A DNA stretch of 64,000 bases from BOG-994 sp049514215 (GCA_049514215.1 JBEKVI010000008.1:41168-105167); one strand, 5' to 3'. Positions 1-8,141 are shown, counted from the stretch's first letter. Numbers and translations: made by a program. The notes: a model not told the origin generated them from the sequence alone.

Positions 1-339
1 CAGCCAGGACAGACTCTCGTGTCAATTGTGCCAATAGGTATGTTTGTGACAGCGAACTACAAGGAGACGCAACTTCGAGACGTACGTGCTGGCCAACCGG
101 TAGTCGTGACAGTGGATGCCTACCCGTCCATCCACCTGAAGGGACATGTGGAAAGTCTCCAGCGAGGAACTGGCTCCCGTTTCGCGCTGCTGCCGCCAGA
201 GAATGCCACCGGCAATTTCGTCAAGGTCGTGCAGCGCGTGCCGGTAAAAGTCACGCTCGACAATCTTGGCGAAGCCGCAAAATGGCTTTCCCCGGGCATG
301 TCGGTTGAGACGAAGATTGACACGTCCGGGGCTCAGTAA
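1..339 (+). CDS. EmrA/HlyD-type membrane fusion protein, C-terminal part only
   Basis: The reading frame is open from base 1 and ends at the TAA at 337-339, so only the last ~112 residues are present. The segment reads QPGQTLVSIVPIG followed by FVTANYKETQL and VRAGQPVVVTVDAYP, the pattern of the beta-barrel region of EmrA-like periplasmic adaptors that couple an MFS or ABC exporter to an outer-membrane channel. It ends with SPGMSVETKIDT, typical of the family's C-terminus. The stop overlaps the start of the next gene (TAATG), so adaptor and channel are translationally coupled. The exporter subunit would lie outside the window, so the substrate is unknown. Confidence 0.85.
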   Translation, partial: QPGQTLVSIVPIGMFVTANYKETQLRDVRAGQPVVVTVDAYPSIHLKGHVESLQRGTGSRFALLPPENATGNFVKVVQRVPVKVTLDNLGEAAKWLSPGMSVETKIDTSGAQ

Positions 340-1811
340 TGAGTGGCCGTCTAATAGTGGGCCTACTTACCTCCGCAGCGGCCGCCGGTTGCACGGTGGG
401 CCCGGATTACCGCACACCTGATGTCCCCCTACCGCGCGCTTACGTGGAATCTCCCCGACAATTGGAACCAGCGCCCCTCCCATCGACGGGCGCGTGGTGG
501 ACCATCTTTGATGACTCCACCGTGAATGGTCTCGTAAGAGAAGCACTCAAGAGCGCTCCGGGCGTGGCCATTGCGACTGCGCGCGTGCGCCAAGCAAGAG
601 CACTTAGCGACCTCACTCGCGCAAATGCCTACCCGTCAGCGCGCGTTGGCTCCGAATATGCGCGCAGCCGGGGGAGCGACAACCTGCCCATAGGTGTCCC
701 GCCCGGGGGCCTCGGACCGGGGGTCTCAAGTGACTTGTATCAGGTTGGCTTCGACGCACTGTGGGAGGTCGACTTGTTTGGGGGCCAAAAGAGGGCAACG
801 GAGTCGGCTAACGCTACTTTGCATGCTGCTGAGTTCAAGCGAGCGGATGTAGCCCTGACACTGACTGCCGAGGTCGTTAGGACGTACATGGAGGTACGGG
901 GTGCACAAAGGCGTATCGCCGTCGCGGAGGAGAATCTGGTCGTCGAGCGAGATAGCGCAGCGCTCGCCAAGGCACAGTTTGACGCAGGCTTGGCATCGAA
1001 TTTGGCTGTTTTTAGGGCGAATGCGGAGCTTGCGGACACGCAATCAACCATCCCTGCCTTGAAGCAAATTGAGCGGGCTAACATATACCGGTTGGGTGTA
1101 CTTATTGGACGGGCACCCGAGGACCTGCGAGTGGCGCTTGACAGCGCAGCACCTATCCCCGTCAAGGTGGTCGATGTGCCCGCAGGACTTCCCTCTGAGT
1201 TGCTCGAGAGAAGGCCGGATATCCGGTTTGCTGAACAAAGTGTGGCGGCGGCCAATGCACGAATCGGCGTGGCCACGGCGGAGTTATACCCTCACTTTTA
1301 TCTGACTGGGATAGCCGGCCTCGAAAGCCTCGAGTCCTCCAATTTCCTCACGGCATCGAGCCGATACTTCTCGGTGGGGCCAAACCTCTCGTGGACCATA
1401 TTTGATGCTGGGCGCGTGCGATTCCAGATTCAGGCAGCGCAGGCAATGACCGAGGAATCGAGGGCCGTCTACGAGAAGACGGTTCTTACGGCTCTCGCTG
1501 AAGTGGAGACTGCCTTTTCAGCGTACGCTCGCGAGCAGCAGCGCCACATCGAGCTAGAGAAGGAAGTGGCTTTCGAAAGCCAGTCCGTCGACCTTTCTCG
1601 ACGCCTTTACCGCCAAGGTATAAACGATTTCCTCGCGGTTCTGGACGCGCAACGCTCTTTGCTCTCATCCGAGGACAGACTAGCCCAGTCGGACGAAGCG
1701 AGTGCCGTTGCCCTGATTGCAGTTTATAAGGCCTTGGGTGGTGGATGGAACGCTGCGAACACCCAGGCGGGGGCGATTTATTCAGAGTCCGAGTCACGCA
1801 TGGGACCTTGA
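339..1811 (+). CDS. Outer-membrane efflux channel lipoprotein, TolC/NodT (OprM-like) family
   Basis: A 490-residue outer-membrane factor of an efflux system. The N-terminus has a lipoprotein signal (LLTSAAAAGC, Cys about residue 18) followed by TVGPDYRTPDVPLP, the usual start of mature NodT-type channels. LPSELLERRPDIRFAEQ and the closing ALGGGW are hallmark family motifs, and two coiled-coil OEP repeats can be followed around residues 60-250 and 280-470. The ATG shares a base with the stop of the adaptor gene. Base composition is somewhat more AT-rich than in the isc region. The last 34 bp overlap a convergent cydB remnant. Confidence 0.92.
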   Translation: MSGRLIVGLLTSAAAAGCTVGPDYRTPDVPLPRAYVESPRQLEPAPLPSTGAWWTIFDDSTVNGLVREALKSAPGVAIATARVRQARALSDLTRANAYPSARVGSEYARSRGSDNLPIGVPPGGLGPGVSSDLYQVGFDALWEVDLFGGQKRATESANATLHAAEFKRADVALTLTAEVVRTYMEVRGAQRRIAVAEENLVVERDSAALAKAQFDAGLASNLAVFRANAELADTQSTIPALKQIERANIYRLGVLIGRAPEDLRVALDSAAPIPVKVVDVPAGLPSELLERRPDIRFAEQSVAAANARIGVATAELYPHFYLTGIAGLESLESSNFLTASSRYFSVGPNLSWTIFDAGRVRFQIQAAQAMTEESRAVYEKTVLTALAEVETAFSAYAREQQRHIELEKEVAFESQSVDLSRRLYRQGINDFLAVLDAQRSLLSSEDRLAQSDEASAVALIAVYKALGGGWNAANTQAGAIYSESESRMGP

Positions 1812-2245
1812 AAGACGTGGTAGCTCACAATGGTGTAAATCAATGTGATGGGTATGACGAATAGGCCAGCACCCCAGAACATGAAGGAGAGGCTGGCTGG
1901 CGGCGCGGCCGCATCTGCGATTCTGACTGAGTAAGGAATCATGTAGGGCCAGAAGGAGACCGCGAGCACGCCAAAGGCCGATAGGAACACGAGCACGGAC
2001 ATCGGAAAGGGAAGGCTGTCTACCTTTGCCACGACGAGCCAGGTTTCGTTGCCGTCCATGACCACCAGCACTCGCCTCTTCTGCTCTTCGAGAAGCTTGG
2101 ATAGTTCGGCCTTTAGAGGAGCGCTCCAGGCAGTATGAGGAGCCGCAGGATAGTCGTTCCGGTCGGGCCGGGCGTTTTTTCTCTGGAAGGAACTGTGAAC
2201 CGTCGGTAATTTGGTAAATGTCGGGCATCGAACGGTCGGCAGCAA
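1778..2245 (-). pseudogene. Rearranged remnant of cytochrome bd (CioB-type) oxidase subunit II
   Basis: This 155-codon frame ends with a clear CydB/CioB C-terminus: FWPYMIPYSVRIADAAAPP, then SLSFMFWGAGLFVIPITLIY, as in subunit II of cyanide-insensitive quinol oxidases. Full-length CydB is about 330-380 residues, so most of it is missing. Just upstream the frame contains VVMDGNETWLV, which looks like the N-terminal CydB motif VVxDGFDLG joined to the later WDGNETWLV motif at their shared DG. That suggests internal deletion. The first ~50 residues match nothing I recognise. No cydA lies nearby. I interpret it as a pseudogene; expression as a small two-helix protein cannot be excluded. Confidence 0.7.
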
Positions 2246-2451
2246 CTGGCCTCGCCAAGGGGTATACGCGAAGCGACTAATGTGTCAGAAATTGCTGTAT
2301 TGGGAACAGGGCGAGAGCCAAAAAACGCGGGCCATTTGGCCGAGCGCAAATCAATCGCATCGACACATTGCTTGTGGGATTACTTTTGCCTAGAAATCCG
2401 GGTTTTTCTGATTTGGGACGGGCTGCTGCTGTTTGTCAAGCGTCGGGACCA

Positions 2452-2476
2452 ATAGTTGACTAAAACACTCGGTCAA
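2452..2476 (+). promoter_or_regulatory. IscR type-1 binding site 1
   Basis: The sequence ATAGTTGACTAAAACACTCGG (here split as ATAGTTGACT, AAAA, CACTCGG) closely follows the ATAGTTGACT-N-ACTCGG pattern known for [2Fe-2S]-IscR type-1 sites at enterobacterial iscR promoters. It lies about 105 bp upstream of the iscR start. The TTGACT inside the site can also serve as a -35 element. The site implies feedback repression of the operon by cluster-loaded IscR. Confidence 0.8.
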
Positions 2477-2479
2477 AAT

Positions 2480-2504
2480 ATACTTGACTAAAGTACTCGG
2501 GATT
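2480..2504 (+). promoter_or_regulatory. IscR type-1 binding site 2
   Basis: ATACTTGACTAAAGTACTCG followed by GGATT is a second, even better match to the type-1 IscR consensus. It starts 28 bp after the first site, reproducing the tandem arrangement known upstream of enterobacterial iscR. TTGACT can act as a -35 hexamer. Confidence 0.82.
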
Positions 2505-2509
2505 TGTGG

Positions 2510-2531
2510 GACTTGACCTGAGTACCGTGGA
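2510..2531 (+). promoter_or_regulatory. Possible weak third IscR site
   Basis: GACTTGACCTGAGTACCGTGG keeps the TTGAC...GTAC spacing of the two sites upstream but loses the ACTCGG half. It starts 30 bp after site 2, keeping the ~28-30 bp phasing, so it may be a degenerate third site or overlap the promoter core. Confidence 0.45.
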
Positions 2532-2558
2532 CATGACCGACTGAGAATGGGATATGCC

Positions 2559-3062
2559 ATGCGATTGACGACCAAAGGACGTTTCGCGGTAACCGCGATG
2601 ATCGACCTGGCGCTGCGCGAGCATGCCGGCCCGGTCACGCTCGCCGGCATCAGCAGCCGCCAGAGCATCTCTTTGTCCTATCTGGAGCAGCTTTTCGGAA
2701 AGCTGCGACGTCATGCTTTAGTCGAGAGCGTGCGCGGGCCAGGCGGTGGCTATTCGCTCGCCCGCAGGATGACCGAGATTTCCGTTGCCGACATCATCTA
2801 CGCCGTGGACGAGCCCATCGATGCGACGCAATGTAAAGGCAAGGAAAACTGTCTGGATGAGCATCGCTGTCTGACGCACGACCTCTGGGCGAACCTGAAC
2901 CACCATATGGTGGAGTACCTCGATTCGGTGAGCCTGCACGACCTGGTCGCGCAACAACGCGACCGCCTGCGTCGCCAGCAGGAGCAGGGTCTGGTCGGGG
3001 TTCTTCGGGATCATCGCCTGGGCTGTACGAAAGAACCCGCCACCTCTGCCGCACCCTCCTGA
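2559..3062 (+). CDS. iscR: Fe-S cluster-responsive transcription factor IscR (Rrf2 family)
   Basis: IscR binds a [2Fe-2S] cluster and represses the isc operon when clusters are plentiful. The protein (167 aa) starts MRLTTKGRFAVTAMIDLAL, with the Rrf2 winged helix over residues 1-60, including SLSYLEQLF and VRGPGGGY. The cluster ligands Cys92, Cys98, Cys104 and His107 (QCKGKENCLDEHRCLTH) fall at the same numbers as in Escherichia coli IscR. An in-frame ATG 12 bp earlier (2547) exists, but the family N-terminus begins at 2559. Twin type-1 sites lie upstream. The next gene, iscS, begins 23 bp after the stop. Confidence 0.96.
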   Translation: MRLTTKGRFAVTAMIDLALREHAGPVTLAGISSRQSISLSYLEQLFGKLRRHALVESVRGPGGGYSLARRMTEISVADIIYAVDEPIDATQCKGKENCLDEHRCLTHDLWANLNHHMVEYLDSVSLHDLVAQQRDRLRRQQEQGLVGVLRDHRLGCTKEPATSAAPS

Positions 3063-3085
3063 AAATCTATCTCAAGGAACCGTTC

Positions 3086-4306
3086 GTGAAGACCCCAAAA
3101 CATCTGCCCATCTACATGGATTACTCGGCGACGACGCCGGTCGACCCCAGGGTCGCCGAGAAGATGATTCCCTATCTTACGGGTCAATTCGGTAATCCGG
3201 CATCCCGGAGCCATAGTTATGGTTGGGAAGCGGAGCATGCGGTTGAAGAGGCGCGTGAAGAAGTAGCGCGCCTCGTGAATGCCGATCCGCGCGAACTTAT
3301 CTGGACGTCGGGTGCAACGGAAGGAAACAACCTCGCGCTCAAGGGCGCGGCACACTTCTACAAGGACAAGGGCAAGCACATCATCACGGTCAAGACGGAG
3401 CACAAGGCGGTGCTCGATACCGTTCGCGAACTGGAGCGCGAGGGGTTTGAGGCGACCTATCTGCAGCCGGATGAGCACGGCTTGATTTCGTTGGAACAAC
3501 TGGCCGCCGCGATTCGCCCCGACACGATCCTGGTCTCGGTCATGCTCGTCAATAACGAGATTGGCGTGATCCAGGATATTCCGGGGATCGGCAAGCTGTG
3601 CCGGGAGAAGGGCATCATCTTTCACAGCGATGCAGCGCAGGCGACGGGCAAGGTCGTGATCGATCTAGCAAAATGGCCTGTGGATCTGATGACTTTTACC
3701 GCCCACAAGACCTATGGCCCCAAGGGCATTGGTGCGCTTTATGTCCGACGCAAGCCGCGCGTCCGACTCGAAGCCCAGATGCATGGTGGGGGCCACGAGC
3801 GGGGACTGCGCTCGGGGACCCTTGCGACGCATCAGATCGTGGGAATGGGCGAGGCCTTTCGTCTCGCGCGCCTTGAGATGGGCGCGGAAGTCGAACGCGT
3901 GCGCATGCTGCGCGATCGCCTCTGGGCTGGACTCAACGAGATTGAGGAGGTGTATCTGAACGGCGACCTGGAGCAGAGGGTACCCCACAATCTGAACGTC
4001 AGTTTCAACTTTGTCGAAGGCGAATCTCTCATCATGGCGATCAAGGATATCGCCGTGTCATCGGGCTCGGCTTGTACCTCGGCCAGTCTTGAGCCGAGCT
4101 ATGTCCTTCGCGCGCTTGGGCGCAGCGACGAACTGGCTCATTCGTCGATCCGATTTACCATCGGCCGCTTCACGACCGAGGACGACATCGATTTTGCGGT
4201 GGAGCTCATCAAGAGCAAGATCGCCAAGCTGCGCGACCTGTCACCGCTTTGGGAAATGCACAAGGATGGTGTGGATTTGAACAGCATCCAATGGGCAGCA
4301 CACTAA
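3086..4306 (+). CDS. iscS: Cysteine desulfurase IscS
   Basis: A PLP enzyme that takes sulfur from L-cysteine, forming a persulfide and alanine, and passes it to IscU and other acceptors. The 406-residue protein has the PLP-lysine motif TFTAHKTYGPKGIG, SDAAQATGK, and the active-site Cys in SSGSACTSASLEPSY, the mobile loop of group I (IscS-type) desulfurases. It starts with GTG at 3086, preceded by AAGGAA about 8 bp upstream. The C-terminus (LSPLWEMHKDGVDLNSIQW) is typical for the docking of IscU. It lies between iscR and iscU, 9 bp before iscU. Confidence 0.97.
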   Translation: MKTPKHLPIYMDYSATTPVDPRVAEKMIPYLTGQFGNPASRSHSYGWEAEHAVEEAREEVARLVNADPRELIWTSGATEGNNLALKGAAHFYKDKGKHIITVKTEHKAVLDTVRELEREGFEATYLQPDEHGLISLEQLAAAIRPDTILVSVMLVNNEIGVIQDIPGIGKLCREKGIIFHSDAAQATGKVVIDLAKWPVDLMTFTAHKTYGPKGIGALYVRRKPRVRLEAQMHGGGHERGLRSGTLATHQIVGMGEAFRLARLEMGAEVERVRMLRDRLWAGLNEIEEVYLNGDLEQRVPHNLNVSFNFVEGESLIMAIKDIAVSSGSACTSASLEPSYVLRALGRSDELAHSSIRFTIGRFTTEDDIDFAVELIKSKIAKLRDLSPLWEMHKDGVDLNSIQWAAH

Positions 4307-4315
4307 GGAGTCAGC

Positions 4316-4723
4316 ATGGCCTATTCAGAAAAAGTTCTCGATCATTATGAAAACCCGCGTAACGTCGGCTCGTTTGACAAAAACGATTCGGAAGTGGGTA
4401 CCGGCATGGTGGGCGCTCCCGCATGCGGAGACGTCATGAAGTTGCAAATTCGAGTCGGTGCCGATGGCCGAATCGCCGATGCCAAATTCAAGACCTACGG
4501 CTGCGGCTCGGCGATCGCCTCCTCTTCGTTGGTGACCGAATGGGTCAAGGGCAAGACCTTGGACGAGGCAATGACGATCAAGAACACGCACATTGCCGAG
4601 GAACTGGCCCTGCCTCCAGTCAAGATTCACTGCTCGATCCTGGCTGAGGATGCCATCAAGGCAGCGGTACTGGACTATCAGACCAAGCACGCCGAGGCCC
4701 CGAACGAGGCTAAGGCCGCGTAG
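4316..4723 (+). CDS. iscU: Fe-S cluster scaffold protein IscU
   Basis: The scaffold on which [2Fe-2S] clusters are built from IscS-derived sulfur. It is 135 residues long. The three cluster-ligand cysteines lie in GAPACGDVMKLQI, YGCGSAIASSS and KIHCSILAEDA, and the HscA recognition motif LPPVK directly precedes the last of these. AAGGAG lies 5-10 bp before the ATG. Distance from iscS is 9 bp, so it is co-transcribed. The C-terminus is slightly longer (KHAEAPNEAKAA) than the usual ~128 residues. Confidence 0.97.
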   Translation: MAYSEKVLDHYENPRNVGSFDKNDSEVGTGMVGAPACGDVMKLQIRVGADGRIADAKFKTYGCGSAIASSSLVTEWVKGKTLDEAMTIKNTHIAEELALPPVKIHCSILAEDAIKAAVLDYQTKHAEAPNEAKAA

Positions 4724-4760
4724 ATTTTTGACCTTCTGACGGATAACCGAACATAACGCC

Positions 4761-5084
4761 ATGGCTATCACCCTTACCGAAAAAGCGGCACAGCACGTCA
4801 CGCGCTATCTGACACGGCGCGGGAAGGGGGAGGGCCTGCGATTCGGGGTACGAACGACCGGCTGCTCGGGGCTTGCCTACAAGCTCGAGTACGTCGATCA
4901 GCCCGATCCGGCCGATGAGATCTTCGAGAGCCATGGCATCAAGGTCTTTGTCGATCCCAAGAGCCTGCCGTATATCGATGGAACCCAGCTCGACTTCGCT
5001 CGCGAGGGCTTAAATGAGGGTTTCAAGTTTCACAATCCCAACGTCAAAGACGAGTGCGGTTGTGGAGAGAGCTTTCGGGTCTAG
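4761..5084 (+). CDS. iscA: A-type Fe-S carrier protein IscA
   Basis: A 107-residue A-type carrier that receives or delivers iron-sulfur clusters. The three conserved cysteines are present: TTGCSGLAYKLEYVD and the C-terminal DECGCGESF. The length is normal. It follows iscU by 37 bp. Immediately downstream, before hscB, is a terminator-like hairpin (5106-5128), so it may be the last gene of the full-strength part of the operon. Confidence 0.96.
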   Translation: MAITLTEKAAQHVTRYLTRRGKGEGLRFGVRTTGCSGLAYKLEYVDQPDPADEIFESHGIKVFVDPKSLPYIDGTQLDFAREGLNEGFKFHNPNVKDECGCGESFRV

Positions 5085-5105
5085 GCGACGAGCCGCGTTT
5101 CTCGG

Positions 5106-5128
5106 AAGGCGGCCCTGCCGCCTTTTTT
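5106..5128 (+). terminator. Intrinsic-terminator-like hairpin inside the isc operon
   Basis: AAGGCGG (5106-5112), loop CCCTG, CCGCCTT (5118-5124), then a T run through 5128: a 7-bp GC-rich stem plus U-tract, the textbook rho-independent form. It sits 22 bp after the iscA stop, and its 3' arm and U-tract end only ~5 bp before the hscB ATG. It could attenuate hscB-hscA-fdx-iscX relative to iscRSUA. No clear Shine-Dalgarno sequence is visible for hscB outside the hairpin. Confidence 0.65.
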
Positions 5129-5133
5129 GCTAG

Positions 5134-5664
5134 ATGGACATCTCACAAAGCCATTTCGCCCTGTTTGGGCTTCCGGAACGTTTTGAAATCGATCGCCAGG
5201 CGCTCGATGGGGCCTACCGGCGCGTTCTGTCCGAGGTTCATCCCGACCGCTTCGCCTCGGCCGGGGATACCGAAAGACGCATTGCGCTTCAGTGGTCCAC
5301 CCAGGCCAATGGAGCCTACAGAACGCTCAAGGACGACGTCGCGCGGGCAAGCTATCTCAGCGAGTTGCGGGGAATTGCGCTCGATGTCGAATCCAATACC
5401 TACATGGCTCCCGATTTCCTCATGGAGCAACTCGAGTGGCGCGAGGCGCTGGAGGCCGCGCAAGACGAAGGTGACGTGGCAGCGCTCGAGGGCCTCTATG
5501 AACGGCTCGTGGCCAGACGCACCGAGGCTCTTCGGGAAATCGGGATGCTCTTCGATGAGGCAGGAGACGCAGATACAATCGCGCAGGCTGTGCGCAAACT
5601 CATGTTCCTGCAGAAATTCGCCGAAGACATCGAAGATGCACTCGAAGGCATTCGATCTCACTAG
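5134..5664 (+). CDS. hscB: Fe-S co-chaperone HscB (Hsc20)
   Basis: A J-domain co-chaperone that brings IscU to HscA and stimulates its ATPase. 176 residues. The N-terminal J-domain has HPD at EVHPDRFAS (about residues 30-36). The C-terminal part is the three-helix bundle that binds IscU (FLMEQLEWREALEAA, then REIGMLFDE). The ATG at 5134 is preceded within 10 bp by the iscA-hscB hairpin and lacks an obvious ribosome-binding site, so its expression may depend on that structure. A short hairpin follows before hscA. Confidence 0.93.
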   Translation: MDISQSHFALFGLPERFEIDRQALDGAYRRVLSEVHPDRFASAGDTERRIALQWSTQANGAYRTLKDDVARASYLSELRGIALDVESNTYMAPDFLMEQLEWREALEAAQDEGDVAALEGLYERLVARRTEALREIGMLFDEAGDADTIAQAVRKLMFLQKFAEDIEDALEGIRSH

Positions 5665-5680
5665 AGCGAGCAGTCGCTCT
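5663..5680 (+). other. Intercistronic hairpin between hscB and hscA
   Basis: AGAGCGA, loop GCAG, TCGCTCT is a perfect 7-bp stem overlapping the hscB stop codon. No U-run follows, so it is more likely an mRNA-processing or stability element than a terminator. Confidence 0.45.
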
Positions 5681-5702
5681 CAACAGGCTTCCTAACCGCG
5701 CA

Positions 5703-7562
5703 ATGGCACTTCTTCAGATCTCCGAACCGGGTATGGCACCGGCCCCGCACCAGAAGCGTCTGGCAGTGGGGATTGACCTTGGGACGACGAACTCGCTCGT
5801 GGCGACCGTGCGTAGCGGCGTGGCCGAGGTCTTGCCGAACGAGGCAGGTGAACTACTCTTACCTTCGGCGGTGCACTATGGCGCTGCAGATTCAGCCCTG
5901 ATCGGCAAGGCAGCTTTGGCCAGGCAGGCCGAAGATCCCGCCAATACGGTTGTTTCGGTCAAGCGCTTCATGGGGCGCGGACTCAAGGACATCGAGCGCC
6001 TGTACCGCGAAGATCTTCCCTACGAGTTCGTCAACGCCCAGGGCATGGTGCAGCTGCGCACCCGGCGCGGGATCAAGAGCCCGGTCGAGGTTTCCGCGGA
6101 GATCTTGGCGGTGCTTCGTCAGCGCGCGGAAGACTCCCTCGGTGACGAGCTTGTAGGAGCCGTCATTACGGTACCGGCCTATTTCGATGAGGCCCAGCGT
6201 CAGGCGACGAAGGACGCCGCGCGACTTGCAGGGCTTAACGTACTGCGCCTGATCAACGAGCCCACGGCTGCGGCTATCGCCTATGGCCTCGACAAAGGCT
6301 CCGAGGGAACCTACGCGGTCTACGATCTGGGCGGGGGCACCTTCGATATCTCGATTCTGAAGCTCTCGCGTGGCGTCTTCGAGGTGCTCGCCACGGGCGG
6401 TGATTCTGCCCTTGGAGGAGACGATTTCGACACCCGCGTGGCGGCCTTCGTCAGGGAAAGCCTGGGTCTAGAAGCCCTCTCTCCACAGGAGGATGCCGAA
6501 CTCATCATCGAGGCTCGACGCGTGAAGGAAGCCCTCTCGGATCTCTCTGAGGCCACCTTCTTCGCGCCCGGCAACAGGAGTGTGGTGTTCACGCGCGAAG
6601 CCTTCATCGCGGCCACAAGCGATCTCATCGAACGCACCTTGGCCTCGGTTCGCAAATGCCTTCGCGATGCGCGTCTTCGGACCCAGGACGTCGACGGCGT
6701 GATCCTCGTAGGAGGTGCTACGCGCATGCCGCAGGTCCGCTCGAGTGTCGAGGGCCTTTTTGCGCGCGCTCCCCTGACGGACCTGGATCCCGACCAGGTC
6801 GTAGCGCTGGGTGCCGCTATCCAGGCTAATCTGCTGGCCGGCAATCTCTCGGGCGGCGAGGACTGGCTTCTGCTCGATGTGATTCCTCTCTCTTTGGGAG
6901 TGGAGACCATGGGAGGGCTGGTCGAGAAGATCATTCCGCGCAACTCCACGATTCCCGTCGCGCGTGCCCAAGAATTTACGACCTTCAAGGATGGGCAGAC
7001 AGCGCTCGCGGTCCATGTCGTGCAGGGTGAGCGCGAACTGGTTACGGATTGTCGATCGCTCGGACGCTTTGAGTTGCGCGGCATCCCGCCCATGGTGGCC
7101 GGGGCAGCGCGCATCCGGGTCACCTATCAGGTCGACGCCGACGGGCTTTTGTCCGTGTCGGCCCAGGAGTTGACCTCGGGAGTTCAGGCCTCGATCATGG
7201 TCAAGCCCTCCTATGGGCTAGCGGAGGGCGACATCGCGCGCATGCTCGAAGAAAGCTTCGGGGCGGCGCAGTCGGACATGCTGGTTCGCGCGGTGCGCGA
7301 GCAGAAAGTCGAGTCGGAGCGTCTGCTATCGGCAACGAAGGCCGCTCTTGCAGCCGATGGCGAGCTTCTCGGCAAGGAAGAGCGCGCCCGTATCGATTGC
7401 CTCGTCCATGAGCTCGAGGAAGCCAGCCAAGGCGACGATCACGCTCAGATGAAGCACGCCCTTGACAGTCTCGCGCGGGGAACGGAGACGTTTGCCGCGC
7501 GACGCATGGATCAAGGGATCCGTCGCGCTCTTTCGGGCAAGCGACTAGACGAAATCCTTTAA
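5703..7562 (+). CDS. hscA: Fe-S protein maturation chaperone HscA (Hsp70 family)
   Basis: An Hsp70-type ATPase (619 aa) that binds the LPPVK loop of IscU and drives cluster release. Actin-like ATPase motifs: AVGIDLGTTNSLVA (about residues 21-34), AVYDLGGGTFDISIL, and VILVGGATRMPQV. The linker and substrate-binding beta-sandwich start around LLLDVIPLSLGVETMGG, and the helical lid makes up the last ~100 residues. Length matches HscA, and its position between hscB and fdx distinguishes it from DnaK. It ends 7 bp before fdx. Confidence 0.96.
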   Translation: MALLQISEPGMAPAPHQKRLAVGIDLGTTNSLVATVRSGVAEVLPNEAGELLLPSAVHYGAADSALIGKAALARQAEDPANTVVSVKRFMGRGLKDIERLYREDLPYEFVNAQGMVQLRTRRGIKSPVEVSAEILAVLRQRAEDSLGDELVGAVITVPAYFDEAQRQATKDAARLAGLNVLRLINEPTAAAIAYGLDKGSEGTYAVYDLGGGTFDISILKLSRGVFEVLATGGDSALGGDDFDTRVAAFVRESLGLEALSPQEDAELIIEARRVKEALSDLSEATFFAPGNRSVVFTREAFIAATSDLIERTLASVRKCLRDARLRTQDVDGVILVGGATRMPQVRSSVEGLFARAPLTDLDPDQVVALGAAIQANLLAGNLSGGEDWLLLDVIPLSLGVETMGGLVEKIIPRNSTIPVARAQEFTTFKDGQTALAVHVVQGERELVTDCRSLGRFELRGIPPMVAGAARIRVTYQVDADGLLSVSAQELTSGVQASIMVKPSYGLAEGDIARMLEESFGAAQSDMLVRAVREQKVESERLLSATKAALAADGELLGKEERARIDCLVHELEEASQGDDHAQMKHALDSLARGTETFAARRMDQGIRRALSGKRLDEIL

Positions 7563-7569
7563 GGTCGCC

Positions 7570-7905
7570 ATGCCCCAGATCACCGTCCTGCCTCACATCG
7601 AGATCTGTCCCGAAGGAGCCCAATTCGCGGCCGAGTCCGGGCTGAGTATCTGTCGCAACCTGCTCAATCACCACGTCGAAATCGAGCATGCCTGTGAGCT
7701 TTCCTGCGCTTGCACGACCTGCCATGTGATTGTGAAGGAAGGCTTCGATTCCCTCGAGCCCTCCGACGAGAACGAGGACGACCTGCTCGACAAGGCCTGG
7801 GGGCTAAGCGCCTTATCGCGTCTGTCCTGCCAGGCCATCGTCCAGGAATCGGATCTGGTCATCGAGATTCCGCGCTATACCATCAATCATGCGAAGGAAC
7901 TCTAG
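7570..7905 (+). CDS. fdx: Isc-type [2Fe-2S] ferredoxin
   Basis: An adrenodoxin-like ferredoxin (111 aa) thought to supply electrons for cluster assembly on IscU. The ligands follow the family pattern: CELSCACTTCHV provides the C-X5-C-X2-C part, and the fourth Cys is in LSRLSCQAIV. It starts ATGPQITVLPHIEICPEG in the family style (M-PQITVLPH). It lies between hscA and iscX, 7-9 bp from each, and is part of the same transcript. Confidence 0.96.
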   Translation: MPQITVLPHIEICPEGAQFAAESGLSICRNLLNHHVEIEHACELSCACTTCHVIVKEGFDSLEPSDENEDDLLDKAWGLSALSRLSCQAIVQESDLVIEIPRYTINHAKEL

Positions 7906-7914
7906 GAGCTGACG

Positions 7915-8109
7915 ATGAAATGGACCGACACGCTTGAGATCGCCATCGCATTGTCGGATAAGCATCCCGATGTCGACCCCTTGACCGTCCGCTTTACCGA
8001 CTTGCACCGCTGGGTCACGGAACTCGCGGAATTTGACGACGAGCCCGGCCGCTCCGGAGAAAAGATCCTCGAGGCTATCCAGATGGCGTGGATCGACGAG
8101 TCAAGATAG
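7915..8109 (+). CDS. iscX: Isc regulator protein IscX (YfhJ)
   Basis: A 64-residue acidic protein that binds IscS and modulates cluster assembly, perhaps as an iron sensor or adaptor. The sequence begins MKWTDTLEIAIALSDKHPDV and contains FTDLHRWVTEL and EFDDEP, all characteristic of IscX. AGGAG lies 7 bp before the ATG. It is the last gene of the isc operon and converges on fhs, whose stop lies 32 bp away. No strong terminator is visible in that gap. Confidence 0.95.
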   Translation: MKWTDTLEIAIALSDKHPDVDPLTVRFTDLHRWVTELAEFDDEPGRSGEKILEAIQMAWIDESR

Positions 8110-8141
8110 AACCCGTCGTGCTTCACGCGATCCGGGGAATT

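Larger units (their letters stand above)
2246..2558. other. Intergenic region carrying the isc promoter region
   Basis: No gene is supported here. The first ~150 bp, after the cydB remnant, show nothing recognisable. The right half (2452-2531) contains the IscR-type sites described separately. It separates the more AT-rich efflux/cydB remnant segment from the isc operon. Confidence 0.6.
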
